Source: Hirudo medicinalis (taxonomy: Eukaryota; Annelida; Clitellata; Hirudinida; Hirudinidae). From it: a DNA stretch of 64,000 nucleotides. The position numbers and the translations under genes were made by a program. Positions 13,389 through 29,684 of the stretch are shown in pieces. The notes under the pieces are model-generated. The model was given only the letters and a program-made list of their open reading frames with translations. It had not been told where the DNA came from and did no database searches. The stretch lies in contig MPNW01000086.1 in assembly GCA_011800805.1 (NCBI GenBank), forward strand, positions 15,610 to 79,609, given 5' to 3'. Numbering within the stretch: the stretch's first letter is position 1; every line of letters begins with the position of its first letter.

Positions 13389-16300
13389 TTAGTAAACCTC
13401 TTCATCTGAGCTGTAATTCTTGAGTTTTGGATTTTTCTGCAGGAGGAAAAATTGATCTTTTGCCAGTTTGACTTGATCAGAATTGCAGAGGAAGATTGCA
13501 AAGTTAAGCAGAATCAGTGGATCTTGATTCCTGTCAGGGAGGAAATGTCCTGTGAATAATCATTGCTTGATCCTATTGACCAGCTAGTTTCTCAGTAATC
13601 CTAACCCATTCAAGTTGAACTTGTTTTTAAAGTATTTGTGCAAATAATTAGTCGAATTGCTAATACGATGTCGACAAATTGATTCCCACGATTTCAATTT
13701 ACAAAACCAACTTCTTCTTAACATCAGGGGTCAAGCCTTTTGATCGCAATTGGTTAACTAATTAAATAAGATCATTAATTAATTAATCAATCAATCAACC
13801 GGCGAATTAATTAACTGATTCCTTAACTGCTTGATTAATTGACTTATTGAAGACTTGAATTAAATGTTGCTGGATTATTAATGAATAATTATGTAACTAA
13901 TTAGTCCATTAATTAATTAACTAATTGATTGATTAGTTTAGCTTAAATACTTTATTATATGATTGCTAATTCTATTATTTAAATAACTTATAACTTTATT
14001 ATATGATTGCTAATTCTATTATTTATACAACTTATAACTTTATTATATGATTGCTAATTAATATATTTTAATAAAACTACAAAGAGCATTTACTCGTCTA
14101 TCTTTATGGCTTGGATGTAGGCATGCTTGGCATTGTTCCTGTCATTGAGGTTAGTCAGAACGACTGTAATATTGTCAAATATTAGCCATGACTAAATTTT
14201 ATTATTAGCAATTTTAATACAACAAACAACTTGTTAAAGAATAAAATATGATTGGCTTATTAGTGAGTAACTAATTAATAATCCATTAGTCATTAAAGTT
14301 GAGTTAAAAATTATGTAATTGCACATTAATTATTAATAATAATGATTGTAATACCAATAATAATAATAATAATAATAATAACAATAACAAATATTAATAA
14401 TAATAATTAATTGTTCATTAATTACTTTCCTCAAGGATTGTTCAAGTTTGTTCCAGATATAAAATCCAAGGCTTAGTTAAGCAAAGAAATATTAAGCCTA
14501 TAAATCAAAACAAGTGCATTTTATTAAAGGAGGACACACCTTTATCTGCCATTGCTAAGGGTTAAAATACCACATCACAAAGCACAACAAAGCTAGTTTA
14601 GTTGATGGTTAACACAAGTAAACAATTCACAAAACTTAACTATTGGTGCTGCATGCTGCATGAATGAACGTCGTTTATTTTTACACCTAGCTAATTAGTA
14701 TTATTAATTAATAATAGCTAACTGGTCAAACTCAAATGTTTAAAAGCAAGTCTGAGACCTGCCAACAGCATGAAGAGTTGTGGGGACTTTGATCTGAGAC
14801 TGATGGCAGAAGTAACAAAGTGAAAGGCAGAGGCAAACTGCTGCATGGTGCAATGGATGAGGGCCAGGTTGTACAACACCTTCCAATGGAAAGGTGAGAG
14901 ATAGTGGGCTCTCTTCAAGCAGGTTATGGCCTTTGAAATAAAAAACTGCTTAATAAAACCTTAAGGAAAGTTATGATTAATAGTAATAGTTAATTAGTAA
15001 ATCAAACTATGGTAATTAGTAACATTTATTGTAAGTAATATTAACAAATAAGTATTAATAAGCTAGAATAGTTATCTAGGATCTTTGAATTCCAACAGGA
15101 TGCTAACCAGCATTCAGGTATTTGAAGATTTATGTGAGATTGAAATTTCTAAATGCAATAAATAACTATTTACTTGGAAAATGTCACAAGAATCAATTGC
15201 CATCATCAAACATAACAAGAACAATGATACAAATAGCTATTGACTATCTGAATCACGTTTAAAGACAAAAATAAACGTACAACAGAAGAACAGTTGGGCA
15301 AACAAGTTTTGAAATTGAACCACTTCAATTTTACAAAAAATTCAATAAATGCAAAGTAGGAAAATACACAAACAGCCACATATTTCTTCTTGCTGAAGAA
15401 GCACATGCCCATGTTATTCCACAAGCATCCACTTTCAGAGACCCCTGACACTTGTGCAGCATGTCTGTACTTCCCAAGAGCTACGTCTTGGTCTCCGTTG
15501 AGCTGGAGCATGCTGCCGACTGCAAGGATGGCCTTGAAGTTGCTCGGATCGAAGGTCAGGGCACTGCCTAGACAATCGAAGGCTTTCTGATGATCGCCTA
15601 GCTGGAATGTTGTCGAGCGAATGTAGTGAGTGGAATCAGAATATGTGCTATTGCATTGTATAAACATTTTAGAGAATTTATTTGTCAAATTAGATGCCTC
15701 TAGTTCCAAAACATGGTTAAGAATTTGCTTAGAATCACAATCTAGTGATTATCTTGAACCCATCAAGATTTTAAAACATTAATACATGATTTATTTTAAT
15801 TCAAAATAACTTTTTGAATAAACAACCTGCATGTACAAAAGGCCAAGAGTCGATAAAATTTCTGTGTTTTCCGGAGAAATTCTGGTGATTAATTAATTGG
15901 TTTTAGCGGTAAATTGTCAGAGCAGCTAAAATAGCAATAACAATGAATTGAATGGTCGGATGGTATGCAATGGCACATTGAGAGTTAACAGTTGGTAATC
16001 TAGTGGGGGAAAATTAAAAATAAATTCATTAAGTGATAAAATCCTTACAAGCGAACTGAAAAATACTTGAATTAAAATGATGTGGATTTACTCGAGAGCC
16101 TTCTGATAAGATGCAATCGCCATTTCCAAGTTCTTCTCTGCCAGGTGAACCTTTGCCAACATGATGTGCGACAACTCGTTCGGTTTCAGAGACAAGGCTC
16201 TCTGCAGACAATCCTTGGCCTGAAATTATTTGACAATTTAGCTGCATTTAATCCATTGTAATGAGGCATAATTGTGTGATATAGGCTATTGATATAGGAT

Positions 16301-17288
16301 ATTGTGTGAAATAGAATGAAAATGACCATAAACTGCTAATTTAAAATTCAGAAAATTATAATTATTCTAATTTGTGTGATGCATAGTGCATTGTTCAACT
16401 GGAATAAGCATTAATATTTGCTGTTAATTTCTCTCATACAATAGATATCAATCTATACTAGCCTAAGAAATATTACCAAGATAATGTAAATCTTACAGAT
16501 TTTAAATCCTTGTTGTAAATATAGCAGACACCTTTGTCATAGGAAATTTTCTGGAATAAAAATTTAGTCATAATATTTTAATTGTACGTAAACAACATAA
16601 TAGTCAAATAAAATGTACCCAATCATTCGGAGATAACTTTTCAGCTTCCTTATAAACATCCAGAGCTGCTTTGTGTCTTGCCAATAGAAATCTTTTTGGA
16701 TATTTTCAATGCAAATGTTAATATAATATTAACATCACCTTAACAATAAATTTAAAATATCCAAAATATATCATCTTAAAGTAATAAGAGATGTAGAAAA
16801 TCATCACTTGGTTAACAAAAATTGTCATAAAACTTAAACAGTTTTGGTCATGCTTCCTTTAGGATTCAGAAACCAATAAGCATCGATTATTCTTTATTGT
16901 CAGAGAAACCACTAACAAGGATCTAGCAACTTGCACAAATCCTGCTGTGCTGTGCGAGTTCAGAGCTGAACTAAGTTGAAACTGCTTCAGTGATTCGTTC
17001 ACATTTCCTTCCAGCCTCAAAACCTGTCCTTTAATGTAAGCGGCGTAATCACAGTTGCTCTTGGTCTCATTCTGGAGTTTGTCGGCCAAAGTTTTGCAAG
17101 CCTCAAAATTTTTCCTCACAAAATGCAAATGCAAGAGCCAGTTGTACTTGTCATTCGAAAAGTTTGAGATAGATGCTGCAATCAAATAATTTTGTAACTA
17201 AGCACTTGGGTGTCAGTACTTGGGTTTGGCTCAAACCTTTTTTAGCCTTATCAATAGATGTGGAATCTCCAGCCGCTCTGACATCCAT
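13389..17288 (-). CDS. BBS4: Bardet-Biedl syndrome 4 protein (BBSome TPR subunit)
   Basis: Tetratricopeptide-repeat subunit of the BBSome, which carries membrane cargo in cilia, and a centriolar-satellite protein in vertebrates. Exons, 5' to 3' on the minus strand: 17288-17237, 17175-16917, 16691-16619, 16550-16497, 16219-16092, 15881-15827, 15601-15374, 14930-14759, 14163-14094, 13530-13389; about 410 residues. All junction phases agree. Family-specific stretches are plain: [107 protein letters not shown]. The frame ends SSDEEVY at 13389. Human BBS4 is about 110 residues longer, but that tail is poorly conserved; splicing at the GTTTAC after SSDEE to a further exon cannot be excluded. The start uses the first of two overlapping ATGs, because only that frame joins exon 2. 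Confidence 0.95.
13930..14065. repeat. Tandem repeat, three copies, in BBS4 intron
   Basis: Three head-to-tail copies of a unit of about 50 bp containing CTTTATTATATGATTGCTAA, in the ninth intron of BBS4, close to exon 9. The (AAT)n run at 14356-14400 lies in the eighth intron. Confidence 0.7.
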
Positions 17289-17364
17289 CCTCAGGGCTTA
17301 ATAATCCGATGTGATATAGGTAGATTTCGGTAAAATCCTAAAATTGCTTGCAAGAACAACAATA

Positions 17365-17378
17365 GCTGCCATGACAAC
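17365..17378. promoter_or_regulatory. X-box (RFX binding site) of BBS4
   Basis: GCTGCCATGACAAC fits RYYNYY-N2-RRNRAC at every position. It lies 77 bases upstream of the BBS4 ATG. RFX-family factors control BBS and other ciliary genes through X-boxes placed at about this distance (established in nematodes, flies and vertebrates), so position and gene identity support each other. Confidence 0.7.
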
Positions 17379-18488
17379 AGCATTTACTGACCAAGTATTT
17401 CAAATAACGATAAATATTAAAGAGTATTAACATTATGTAATAATAAATTTTTCTAACATTTTGTTTTAAGTTTCAATCATTCTGGGTTTTATCTATCATT
17501 CACTTCTGATTTGACCAAAGGACCAATGGCTATTGCCAAAACCACGGCAGAGCCCAAATCTCGTTTTTTTTTATTAACTTGGTCATAACTTTAAGTTACT
17601 GCTTAACCACGAAATACGCTCAAGCCCTTTGTCGCACGACCACTCGAAAATAAAAAAAATCCAACGGCTTCTCAACGAGTCTCATTTCCGTCAATTTTAT
17701 CACTTTGTTCGCACAGCAATCAACAAAGCCTTTCTTGAACAACTTACACAATTTAATATTCCAATAATAACCGAATACAAAATGTCCAGCGGCAACTTCT
17801 AATATATCAATTCAATCATTTTGTATTCTAATTAACCATTATTTCTCGGTGAAATTTAATAAATCTGCTACAGGTGTAAAAACATTCTCCTAAGACGAGA
17901 AGACATCAAAACTTGTTGAAAGGTTACATTAAATTAAAAAAAGTAATAAAAGCACTCAAAAAAGTGGTTAGCAGGAAGCATTCGGAGCACACTGTGTTAC
18001 CAGGTGACGACAACATTAATCTAGAAAATTATCATCAATAAAAGATTACAATAAATCCATCAGATTAATTGATAAAATCAGAGATGTTAAAGCATATGCA
18101 ATAGATTAAGTTAATAGAGTTAAATAATATTCGCTTTGGATGTTAAAGTTAGGACACTGACACACAAACCAATGAGAATGCAGCAATTACAAACAAAAAG
18201 AGTCTGAATTTGTATTCATACAAAAAAAAGTGGTGGAAAGATTGGATGTCAGCTAGGTGCAACATAACATTGTATCATTTAAAATTGAAACTCACAAGAA
18301 AAACAAATAATTTAGGCAGTGAAAAATGGAACAGAAAAAATTAAACAGAATTCAGAAGAAATCTTTGATCGTCGATTAACTTTGACAACATCCACAGAAA
18401 AGTCGATACTAAATCTGAGCAAATTCTATTTCATGGCATCATCATACTTGAAATCACAGGAGCAAGACCAAGGCCCTAGATGCGGAGT
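17379..18488. other. Intergenic between BBS4 and the GFOD gene
   Basis: AT-rich sequence that should hold the BBS4 promoter (right of the X-box) and the 3' UTR of the GFOD gene. I see no further gene. Confidence 0.5.
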
Positions 18489-21400
18489 TCAATACAAATT
18501 ATTTCTACTCTTCCCATGAGCTGTTCGAATTACACCCTGACTTAGCTCTTCCTCGGAGGCAACCCTGACTTTCACCCACTCGTGGGTCTTGCTCGATCGT
18601 CGAACTGCATCGACGACGGTCTGGACGTAATGTTGGTCGTTGAAGGTGACGGCACTTGCCACCGGTTCTCGGGAAAATCCTCTTCGGTCCTCGACCATCT
18701 TGAAGGCTTCTCTTACGGAGTCGATCAACTTGAACAGGCCTGAAGGAATTACATTGATGAAGCTCAATTAAAATTTATTATTATTAATTACCAGTATGGG
18801 CGTGCAATAAGAAAAGCAGGCGAAATCAAAATAGCAAAGCTACATCTATGAGATCAAATGTCTTAAACTCCATCACTTTTATAATTGCTATTCATTTATT
18901 CATTTCTTGGTCATCTTACACACGAAAAACATAAACCAAAATTCAAGTATGTAAAAAAATAAGTCCGATGACGCCCAAAAGCCGCCAGAAGGAAACACCG
19001 TTCCCTCTAATTGGGCCACCCATATAGAAGCTACATAGCATTTTATATAATACAATTGTACAAGCATAAAAAAAAGTTGTGGTAATTGCAGAATTAGATC
19101 AGTGAACCAATGTTAAATAAATGTTATGCAGTGAGTAAGTGTGATTTATGTAGACGTTTGAATATTGAGGCCGAGGTGGATGACTTAATTTCAATCGGAC
19201 TTAATTTCAATCGGTGCATTGCGATAAAACCAACCGAGGAGCCGAGCATTTGATGGAGAATGATTTCTAAGTTGTCCGAGCAGTATCCGAACGAAAGCTA
19301 ACGACGTTACGTAATTTATAAGAATGTAAGTCACGTGCAGGTTAAAGTAGCCATCAAAAAATGCAGGCAACATATTATGAGAATATTTATATAAAACCAA
19401 GTCTATTTGAAAGGTATTTAGTTGGTAAATATTAAGAATCTTGCTGCTAATACAAGGGCCATGTTGATGAATACAAGGGATGATGAAGGATGAAGATGGA
19501 AAATAAAAGTAGTGATCTTTTTTGAATAGCAAGTAATTAGTAATTTTAAACGAGACGGGCGATTGGACGCCAAAGCAATATTACAATGGGATAAGTGTGG
19601 ACGGATGACAAAATAATAAAGGATGAGTGAAGTTTTTATGCAATGAATCCGATGATGCGAGACAATTTTTACCATAATTTTTAGAGACTTTGGATGGAAT
19701 GAAATTAATGCGATCCACCCGAGTAACATTTTCGTCCAACGAGACACCGAAATTCTTCAAGAGGTTACAGGTCGATGAGAGTGCCATTATATATACAAAC
19801 GTCAGTCACAGTCGATGTTCTTATTTGTTGATGAAATAAAATTTAGTTTGGTTTTTCAATTTGATAGATAACATGTTTGCAGAAAACGAGTTGAATAGAA
19901 TGTCCATTTCATAATTAATATTATTAAATAGTCCCTTTATGTTGCCACCGGTAACGATGAGATCGGTATCGTCGGCAAATAATATAAGTTTGAAGAAGTT
20001 CGATGTCCGGCAGAGATCCTTAATGTACGTCAAGACTAGAAGTGGTCCTAGAATGGCTATCGATCGATGTATTATTCAAGTCGTGCGAATTAGGCTGCCA
20101 TTGTCGTTAATAATCAAATAGCCGACCTGTTATCGGCGGATCGCGTACATTTGAAATAAATCAAAAATAGTTAAATATATCAAATTAATGTTTGATTTTA
20201 CATTAAAAATTGTTTAATTAGTAAATCAGAATGTAGTGCATGTGTAAACATCATCCAAAAGAGCTAAGTTAAACTTAGTAAAAATCCAAATAAAAAGCTA
20301 ATGCTAAAAATTGACAAGACCTTTCATGTGAGGAATAGGAATGCTAGAGGCTATGGACTCCATGATGCCCGATTTCTGATGGTCGAAAATGCACGGGGCA
20401 TCCCTGTAAATGGTCTCTTCTTTACTGCTCTCGAGCTTCTGCCCTAAAAGGTCGGAACCCTTGACTGCAAGTCGACCCTTGGTGCCGCAGACAAGGAGTT
20501 CCTGTTGGTATTGGCAGCCCACGTGGCTATTGATGGTGATCGTAGCACAGGATGAGTTTGACAACTCCATGTGGAAGCTGTGATAACGGCCAAATTGTTA
20601 TTATTATTACTATTTTTAATATTAAAAAACAATGATTATTTTTAAAGTTGTGAAACTAATCCTAAAAAACCATTTAATGGGATTAAAAGTTTAAAGGAAA
20701 TGACATTGTGATACTGATTCACAGAGAATGAAAGAATTGATATTTAACAATATATATAAAATACAATTAACTATTTATATATAAAAATTTTATGTAAAAA
20801 TCAGAGCAATTTATAAAACACACCACAAAAGTTAATCTAGCACTTATCTTCTCAAATAAATATCACATCTGAGCAAATCAATTTAAGCAAATCTGAGGCA
20901 AAGTTTCATGTTTTGAAAAAACATTCACCTGCAGAAATCATCGCTCGTGATCTGTCTGATGCCATTGATGGTTTCTGTTTGTTTTGTGAATGTCCTGACA
21001 ATTCCCTGGACCCTGACGGCTCTCTGACCAGTAAGGAAAGAGATCAGATCAATGAAGAGACTTCCATAGATGTTGAGAACTCCCCCTCCCATAGTTTCTT
21101 CACATAGCCAGTCAAAGTTGCTCTTGATCAACGAGGCACAATGCACCCTTGCTTCAATGCAAGTGACGCTTCCCAGGAATCCGTCGTCTATCATCTGCTT
21201 CATCTTCGTGAAACACGGCAAGAATCTGAGACCGTTGCACATGAGCGACATCAGCAGAGGATAATACTCAGCAGCCACGACCATTCTCAAAGTTTCCAGC
21301 TGTGTAGGTCCGGCTGGAGTGCCGCAGATTACATGCTTTCCGATCCCAAGTGCTTTGACGGCAATCGGAGTCTGAAGGAGAGGCAGGCAGTAAATGAAGA

Positions 21401-21617
21401 CGAGATCGACGTCTTTGTTGAGAAGAACCTGATCGACTTTGTTAGTGTAGAAAGCGATTCCGAGGTCTTTGGCACATTCGCCCGCAAGTTCAATTGTCCT
21501 TCCCCAGAGAGCTTCTACCTTGAATCCGCAGTTCTTGAGCAGTGGAACCAAACAGCGCACCGCCACTCCTGTTCCAAATACACCAATGCCTGGTAGTTGA
21601 GCGTTCGCAAGTGCCAT
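18489..21617 (-). CDS. Glucose-fructose oxidoreductase domain-containing protein (GFOD1/2-like)
   Basis: Gfo/Idh/MocA-fold protein of the animal GFOD1/GFOD2 family. Exons (minus): 21617-20929, 20577-20321, 18739-18489; 1197 bases, 398 residues, against about 390 in vertebrates. Rossmann entry LPGIGVFGTG, family block ALWGRT, LPLLQTPIAVKALGIGKHVI, LMSLMCNGLRFLPCF, FDWLCEETMGGGVLN, FLTGQRAVRVQGIVRTF, GIRQITSDDFC; exon 2 gives CGTKGRLAVKGSDLLGQ; exon 3 gives EDRRGFSREPVASAVTFND. The Glu-Lys-Pro motif of catalytic relatives is replaced (ICGTPAG), as in vertebrate GFODs, so dehydrogenase activity is doubtful. The start at 21617 follows a good splice acceptor (TCATTCAG, exon from 21632), implying an intron in the 5' UTR; the longer frame to 21674 would run through that acceptor. 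Vertebrate GFOD2 is secreted, but no clear signal peptide is visible here. Confidence 0.93.
19191..20105 (-). mobile_element. Dead LINE reverse transcriptase inside GFOD intron 2
   Basis: Across at least three minus-strand frames the sequence gives, in order, AILGPLLVLTYIKDL (motif 4 of RT), FFKLILFADDTDLIVTGGN (motif 5, the catalytic FADD), FGVSLDENVTRVDRINFI, a RPHLSHCNI block and, at the end, YKYSHNMLPAFFDGYF with LGQ and a W.N.P.EI-like close. This is the palm and thumb of a Jockey/CR1-type LINE. Stops and frameshifts separate the blocks, so it is inactive. The upstream endonuclease and most of the RT are missing. It is in the same orientation as the host gene. Confidence 0.85.
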
Positions 21618-21632
21618 GATAACAAGGCAACC

Positions 21633-23818
21633 CTGAATGATAATATTTACAGAAAAAATGAACCACCCGCTCAAAACATAATCAGCCGTGTAAATAAATT
21701 AAATCACGCCTCCTTGGCCTCATTATGCAAGCGATGTGCCATTATGCTTTAATCATCGATATAATTTTAAATAGATTAAAATTGTTTCAATAAAATAAGT
21801 ACATCAAGTAAAAATTGTGTTTTTTAAATTAATAATTGTTTACAATTATTGTACGATTTTTGTTTCAAAACAATGCGATTAATTTTAAATAATAAATCAA
21901 TTAAATGCAAGTATTTTTGCAATTTGTAACAGCTTTGATTCAACCAGATTTTGAATCGATGTTGTACCCAATTTCTATGGAAATGGAGGAAGTGAGGACC
22001 TCGAGCGACCAAGGCTGGAATTCACCTCCGTAAAAGACCTTTGCAAGCTAATTAAAATGTAATAAATAAAGAAATAAATAATTAATGTTTTGAACAAATG
22101 TTTGGCGTCAATTCAAGAGTAAGATAACATACTGTGACTTGAAATATCGCAATTTTTGTACAATTGTTAAAGCTACTTTGAACGGAAAACAAATTTTCTT
22201 TTAAATTCATAAGAAAAATAGTTTACCTCGATTGGGGTTATTGCGTAAAAGCGATTCTTAGGTAAAATCATATCGATTCCTCGTGTGATGGCTAACAACT
22301 GATTCTCCACTCCGCCAGAAAGAAACCGGGAGTACAAAAGCTGAAATCTGAAATCGGACATTTACCATTATTATATTTAAACTTTTTATTTATTAAACCT
22401 TAAATGTCTGAAAATATTGAAATATTTATATTGGTTAATGGAAGATATCTAATTAAAGCTAGGCGTGGCTAATTGAAGGCAATGAGGCTAATTGCGGCCA
22501 ATGTTATTTAAGTTATTTAATATAAAAAATACAAGGGTGGATATGAAATTGCATTTGTACCAATAAACAATTATGTGTTGATTTATTTTAGATTAAAGCC
22601 AATCAATTACATGATAAATCTGTTATAAATTTGTTAGTAACTTCAAGTTAACGAATTGTTACCTCTTTGTAAGCCTCCTTCTAAAGTTGATCTTGCAATC
22701 ATTTGTTAGTTTTCTACGATCAGTAATGTTTTTATGCTTGGAACCCAGTCAGACTCTGATTTAGGAATTGCAATTACTTGACATAACATAATATAACAAT
22801 TATTTATAGCGGTTAAAAAGACAGTGGTCTGATAAATAAACTCTCTTATGTTTATCTTAAATTTATCTATGATTTATTTATGATTTGGTCCATATTTTTA
22901 GGCAGTCGTGATTATAATGTATTATGGTGTGGTTTATCAAACTGAAACACATGAGCAGACTAATAATGTCTCCTTAAACCACTATAAATTAATGTTATGT
23001 TATGTGGTCTGGGCGAATAACGTTTGTTTCTCAACCATCTATTCTAACCCTCCTTCGTTGGACATTGTCTTACTAATATTAGTATTTTATTAACAAAACG
23101 TAACGATGGCTGGCCATGGAGAAAAGTGGATGAAGCACCAAGACTAGTTTCAGTTAAATTTGAAAAATGTAATTATTTGATGTTATCAAATTGATAATAT
23201 TTGAAAATCAAATTGATTTCAAAGAATCTCAGTAAAAAAAATGAATCTAAATTGAAAAACAGTGATGCATTCAATGGGATTCTTGTCAGACCTAAAAATC
23301 TATTATGATCTTATTTTAAAATCGTTCAAAGAAGAATTAAAAAAACAAAGGAACTTCAGTTCAAAGGATGGCCATTAAGAATTTTGGGACAACCAGGCAT
23401 CCTTCCAGCCAATGAATGACAGAATAAAGCAATTAAGTTATTTCAATGGCTTACTTAAGCAATTTCAATTTCATAGTTCCACGGTGATCCCGAGCGGATT
23501 TTTGGTGGACTTTAACTACCTTAAAAACGTGTTCGATTTTTCATCATTCAAGATGGTTTTAGTCAAACTGACTGTTTTAATCGGCAAAACAAAACAAAAG
23601 TATTAATTTTTAATATTTTTTACTCAGGAAACTTTATTTGAATACATTATTAAATACGTTCCTTCTGTCAGTGAAGCGACATAAATAATAAAAAAATAAT
23701 ATAAATAAAACTTCATTTTCAGACTACGTTCTCGTAATCAGAAATTTATTTCAAACACATTCTTCAAAACAATAACAACATTTTCGATCGTACAAGTGTT
23801 TTGCTTATCCAACAATTC
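21633..23818. other. Intergenic between GFOD and homeobox genes
   Basis: AT-rich and without a credible gene. It includes the LINE 3' end at 22778-22880 and, on the minus strand, a probable polyadenylation signal of the homeobox gene (complement of 23745-23750). A putative 5' UTR exon of GFOD must lie to the right of 21632 but cannot be placed. Confidence 0.5.
22778..22880 (-). repeat. LINE 3' end, second copy
   Basis: Matches 895-1010 with gaps: ATAACATAAYATAACAATT at the edge, then AGCGGTTAA-AAGAC, TCTGATAAATAA-ACTCT and TTTATCTTAAATTTATC. Same orientation and same truncated end as the LINE at 850-1445; only the last 100 bases are present. Confidence 0.55.
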
Positions 23819-27082
<3,264 letters not shown>

Positions 27083-28058
27083 GATTTTCCAGGGAAGATT
27101 TCAAAATTATTTTCACGAAAATATTTCAAAGTTATGTTCTCAAATTGCTTCGATTTTAGGCCATCCGGTGTCTCTTTTGGAGATACAGCACAACCTTTAA
27201 GTTGGGAAAACCGTGTGCGCTAGAGTAACCGTGGAAAAAGGTGGGCGGAGTCAGATGGGCGGGTTCATCGAGGTGTTACTTCCAGTTCGGTCCAGCCCAT
27301 CAATCCCCTCCACTTGAAGGATTCGTGACGTGGAATGTTTAAAAGTCAACGTTTGAATGGATTGGCTGGAATTGAGACTTTGATATTTCCGTGTTTTGAT
27401 TGAATTAGGTGTGGCCATCACCTTGCTTTGACTTTTATGAATTGAAATCACTACTTTTTACTTGTTCTAATTATTCAACTCACTCACACACACACAAAGT
27501 AGATTATATACACTTTTTTTTTAATTTGAAGGAAACTAAATTGTTGAACTTTTATAAAATTCACTGTAATTTTGATGGAAATTTAACAAATTAATCGCAA
27601 TTAATCTCATTTTCATTTTCATGTGACGTTTGTGTGTCCTTACGATGAAGTTCCATAGAAACTTTGCAATGGTCCACTGTGACATGGGGCCTACTTACGC
27701 TGAAACATGCAAGCAAAGAGAAACACACAAACGAAGAGGGGAATCAAACAATTTAGCGACATACAAAGAATGGCACAAATACAGTCGCAGAGGAGGTAGC
27801 AGGCCTAATGAGGGAAGCGATTCTATTGAGAGGTTAGCAGCCACGTCATTCAGGTACATCGGCCCAAGACCAACTTGTGGGAAACAATTGAAGAGATTCA
27901 AGTTAATGGCTGGTCCTTTGTCTCCCCACGCACTATTCAGAAATGAGGATGACGTGTATAGGTGAAGCAATGTCATAGGATGACAAAAATAACTTCATTA
28001 ATTACTGGTATATTTTTGGCATGGAACGAGAATTAAACTGGTTAACTGATGGCTAGGC

Positions 28059-28119
28059 TGAGTGAGTGAGTGAGTGAGTGAGTGAGTGAGTGAGTGAGTG
28101 AGTGAGTGAGTGAGTGAGA
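28059..28119. repeat. (GAGT)n microsatellite
   Basis: About fifteen perfect tetranucleotide units. Confidence 0.95.
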
Positions 28120-29616
28120 TTGCGAGCGAGCAATTGAATACCGCGACCTCCGCTACCACAAAAGGGGACAATAACATTTATGATGGGAACATCGTCAATT
28201 GACAAGTCTTTCTGGAATGAACATCATTCTTTCCGCGCCTGGAACTAACTACTTAAGATGTCCTTTGTGTGGTTGCAGAGTGCACAGGAACTACTAATCG
28301 TCTTCCATTGATCCAGGCATTCAAAAAAATGGCTAAACTCTACTCCATTGAAAGAGGCGGCCACATTGATTTACAACCTAACTCCTCTTTAATTGGACTC
28401 AGTCGTCACTCTCAGAAGAGATACTTGATTGTGATTTCTAATTAATTTTTTTTTAATGTTGTAGTTATTCACGACAATGGCGATTATTTTTATTATCAGT
28501 TGGTTATCGTAAAATTGTAAATATTTATCATTTTATATTCTTGCTTGGAACAAATGGATTTAATAATCCATTGTTGATAAGTTTTAATCATTACATTAAC
28601 TTGTGAGCAAATGTTTATGAAGGTGTCGATGAAATTTCATTCATCTTCATAAATAAACAAATTTTAAATATCGAATATTGCTCCAGTGTTTGCATTCCGT
28701 TGTTCATTTTTTCGAGCGATTTAGAATAAATTTCACAACCTAATAATTCTTTTTCATTTATTTCAAATCAAATCCATTTTTAAACAAAAAAAAAACAATT
28801 TATAAACCTTTGTATCCACGGTAAAAAAAAAATCACATAATTAATTAATCGTAAATTATCCACATTTAATTGATGATTAAATAAATCAACCTTGCACGCC
28901 AAACTTTACCAGGAAATCCAAATTGGAAAAGCTAAAGACACGTTGCATTCACCGTTAATTGAAGCCTGCATGTTTTCCAAACGGTTTCAAATGGACGAAA
29001 CAACGAAAGAAAGAAGGAACTTTCTTCGACAAACAAAACAATCTTCCATCAAATGAATGCAAAAAGCCGAATCATTCGGCAAACATGAACCTGGGAATCA
29101 ATGTCAAAGAGCTCCACGTCGGATCATCGGATGCCGAAAGTTGTCTGATTGTTTTCCCGCCATCGGAAACAAAGGGCAGACGTTAATGCAACTTTGGAGG
29201 TCCAATTGTTGTTGTTGCCGTTGTTGTGGTAGTTGTCGCTGCTTCTCCACAGGTGTAGTTGACGCATTCGTTTCTTGCAGTCGTACACAATCACGCCACG
29301 ATAACAACAGTCAGTGTAACAATATCAACACAAATAACAAATTGTATTAACATGTATTATTATTTTTATTATTATTATTGCTGTTATTGTTATTATTAGT
29401 AGTACTATTATTAGTAGTAGTAGTGATACCATTATTATTTTTATTTTTTTATTTTATTTTTTTATTGTTATTATTTTTATTTTAATTATTATTTATATAA
29501 ACATTTTTTTTAAAGTTGAATTATTTGGCAGGATTACAAAGCATCCATTATTCGATTCATTTTGATTAAAAAAGGTTTTGGATTTTACTCGGGTAAATGA
29601 TATTAATTGCGGAGTT

Positions 29617-29684
29617 ATTACCAATATTACCAATATTACCAATATTACCAATATTACCAATATTACCAATATTACCAATATTAG
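29617..29684. repeat. 9-bp tandem repeat (ACCAATATT)n
   Basis: About seven consecutive perfect copies of a 9-bp unit. Being a multiple of three, it stays open in all frames. Confidence 0.95.

Noticed and set aside
27645..27965. Open frame of about 106 codons with ATG
   Set aside because: Open on both strands, no recognised domain, no splice or polyadenylation context; more likely homeobox 5' flank.
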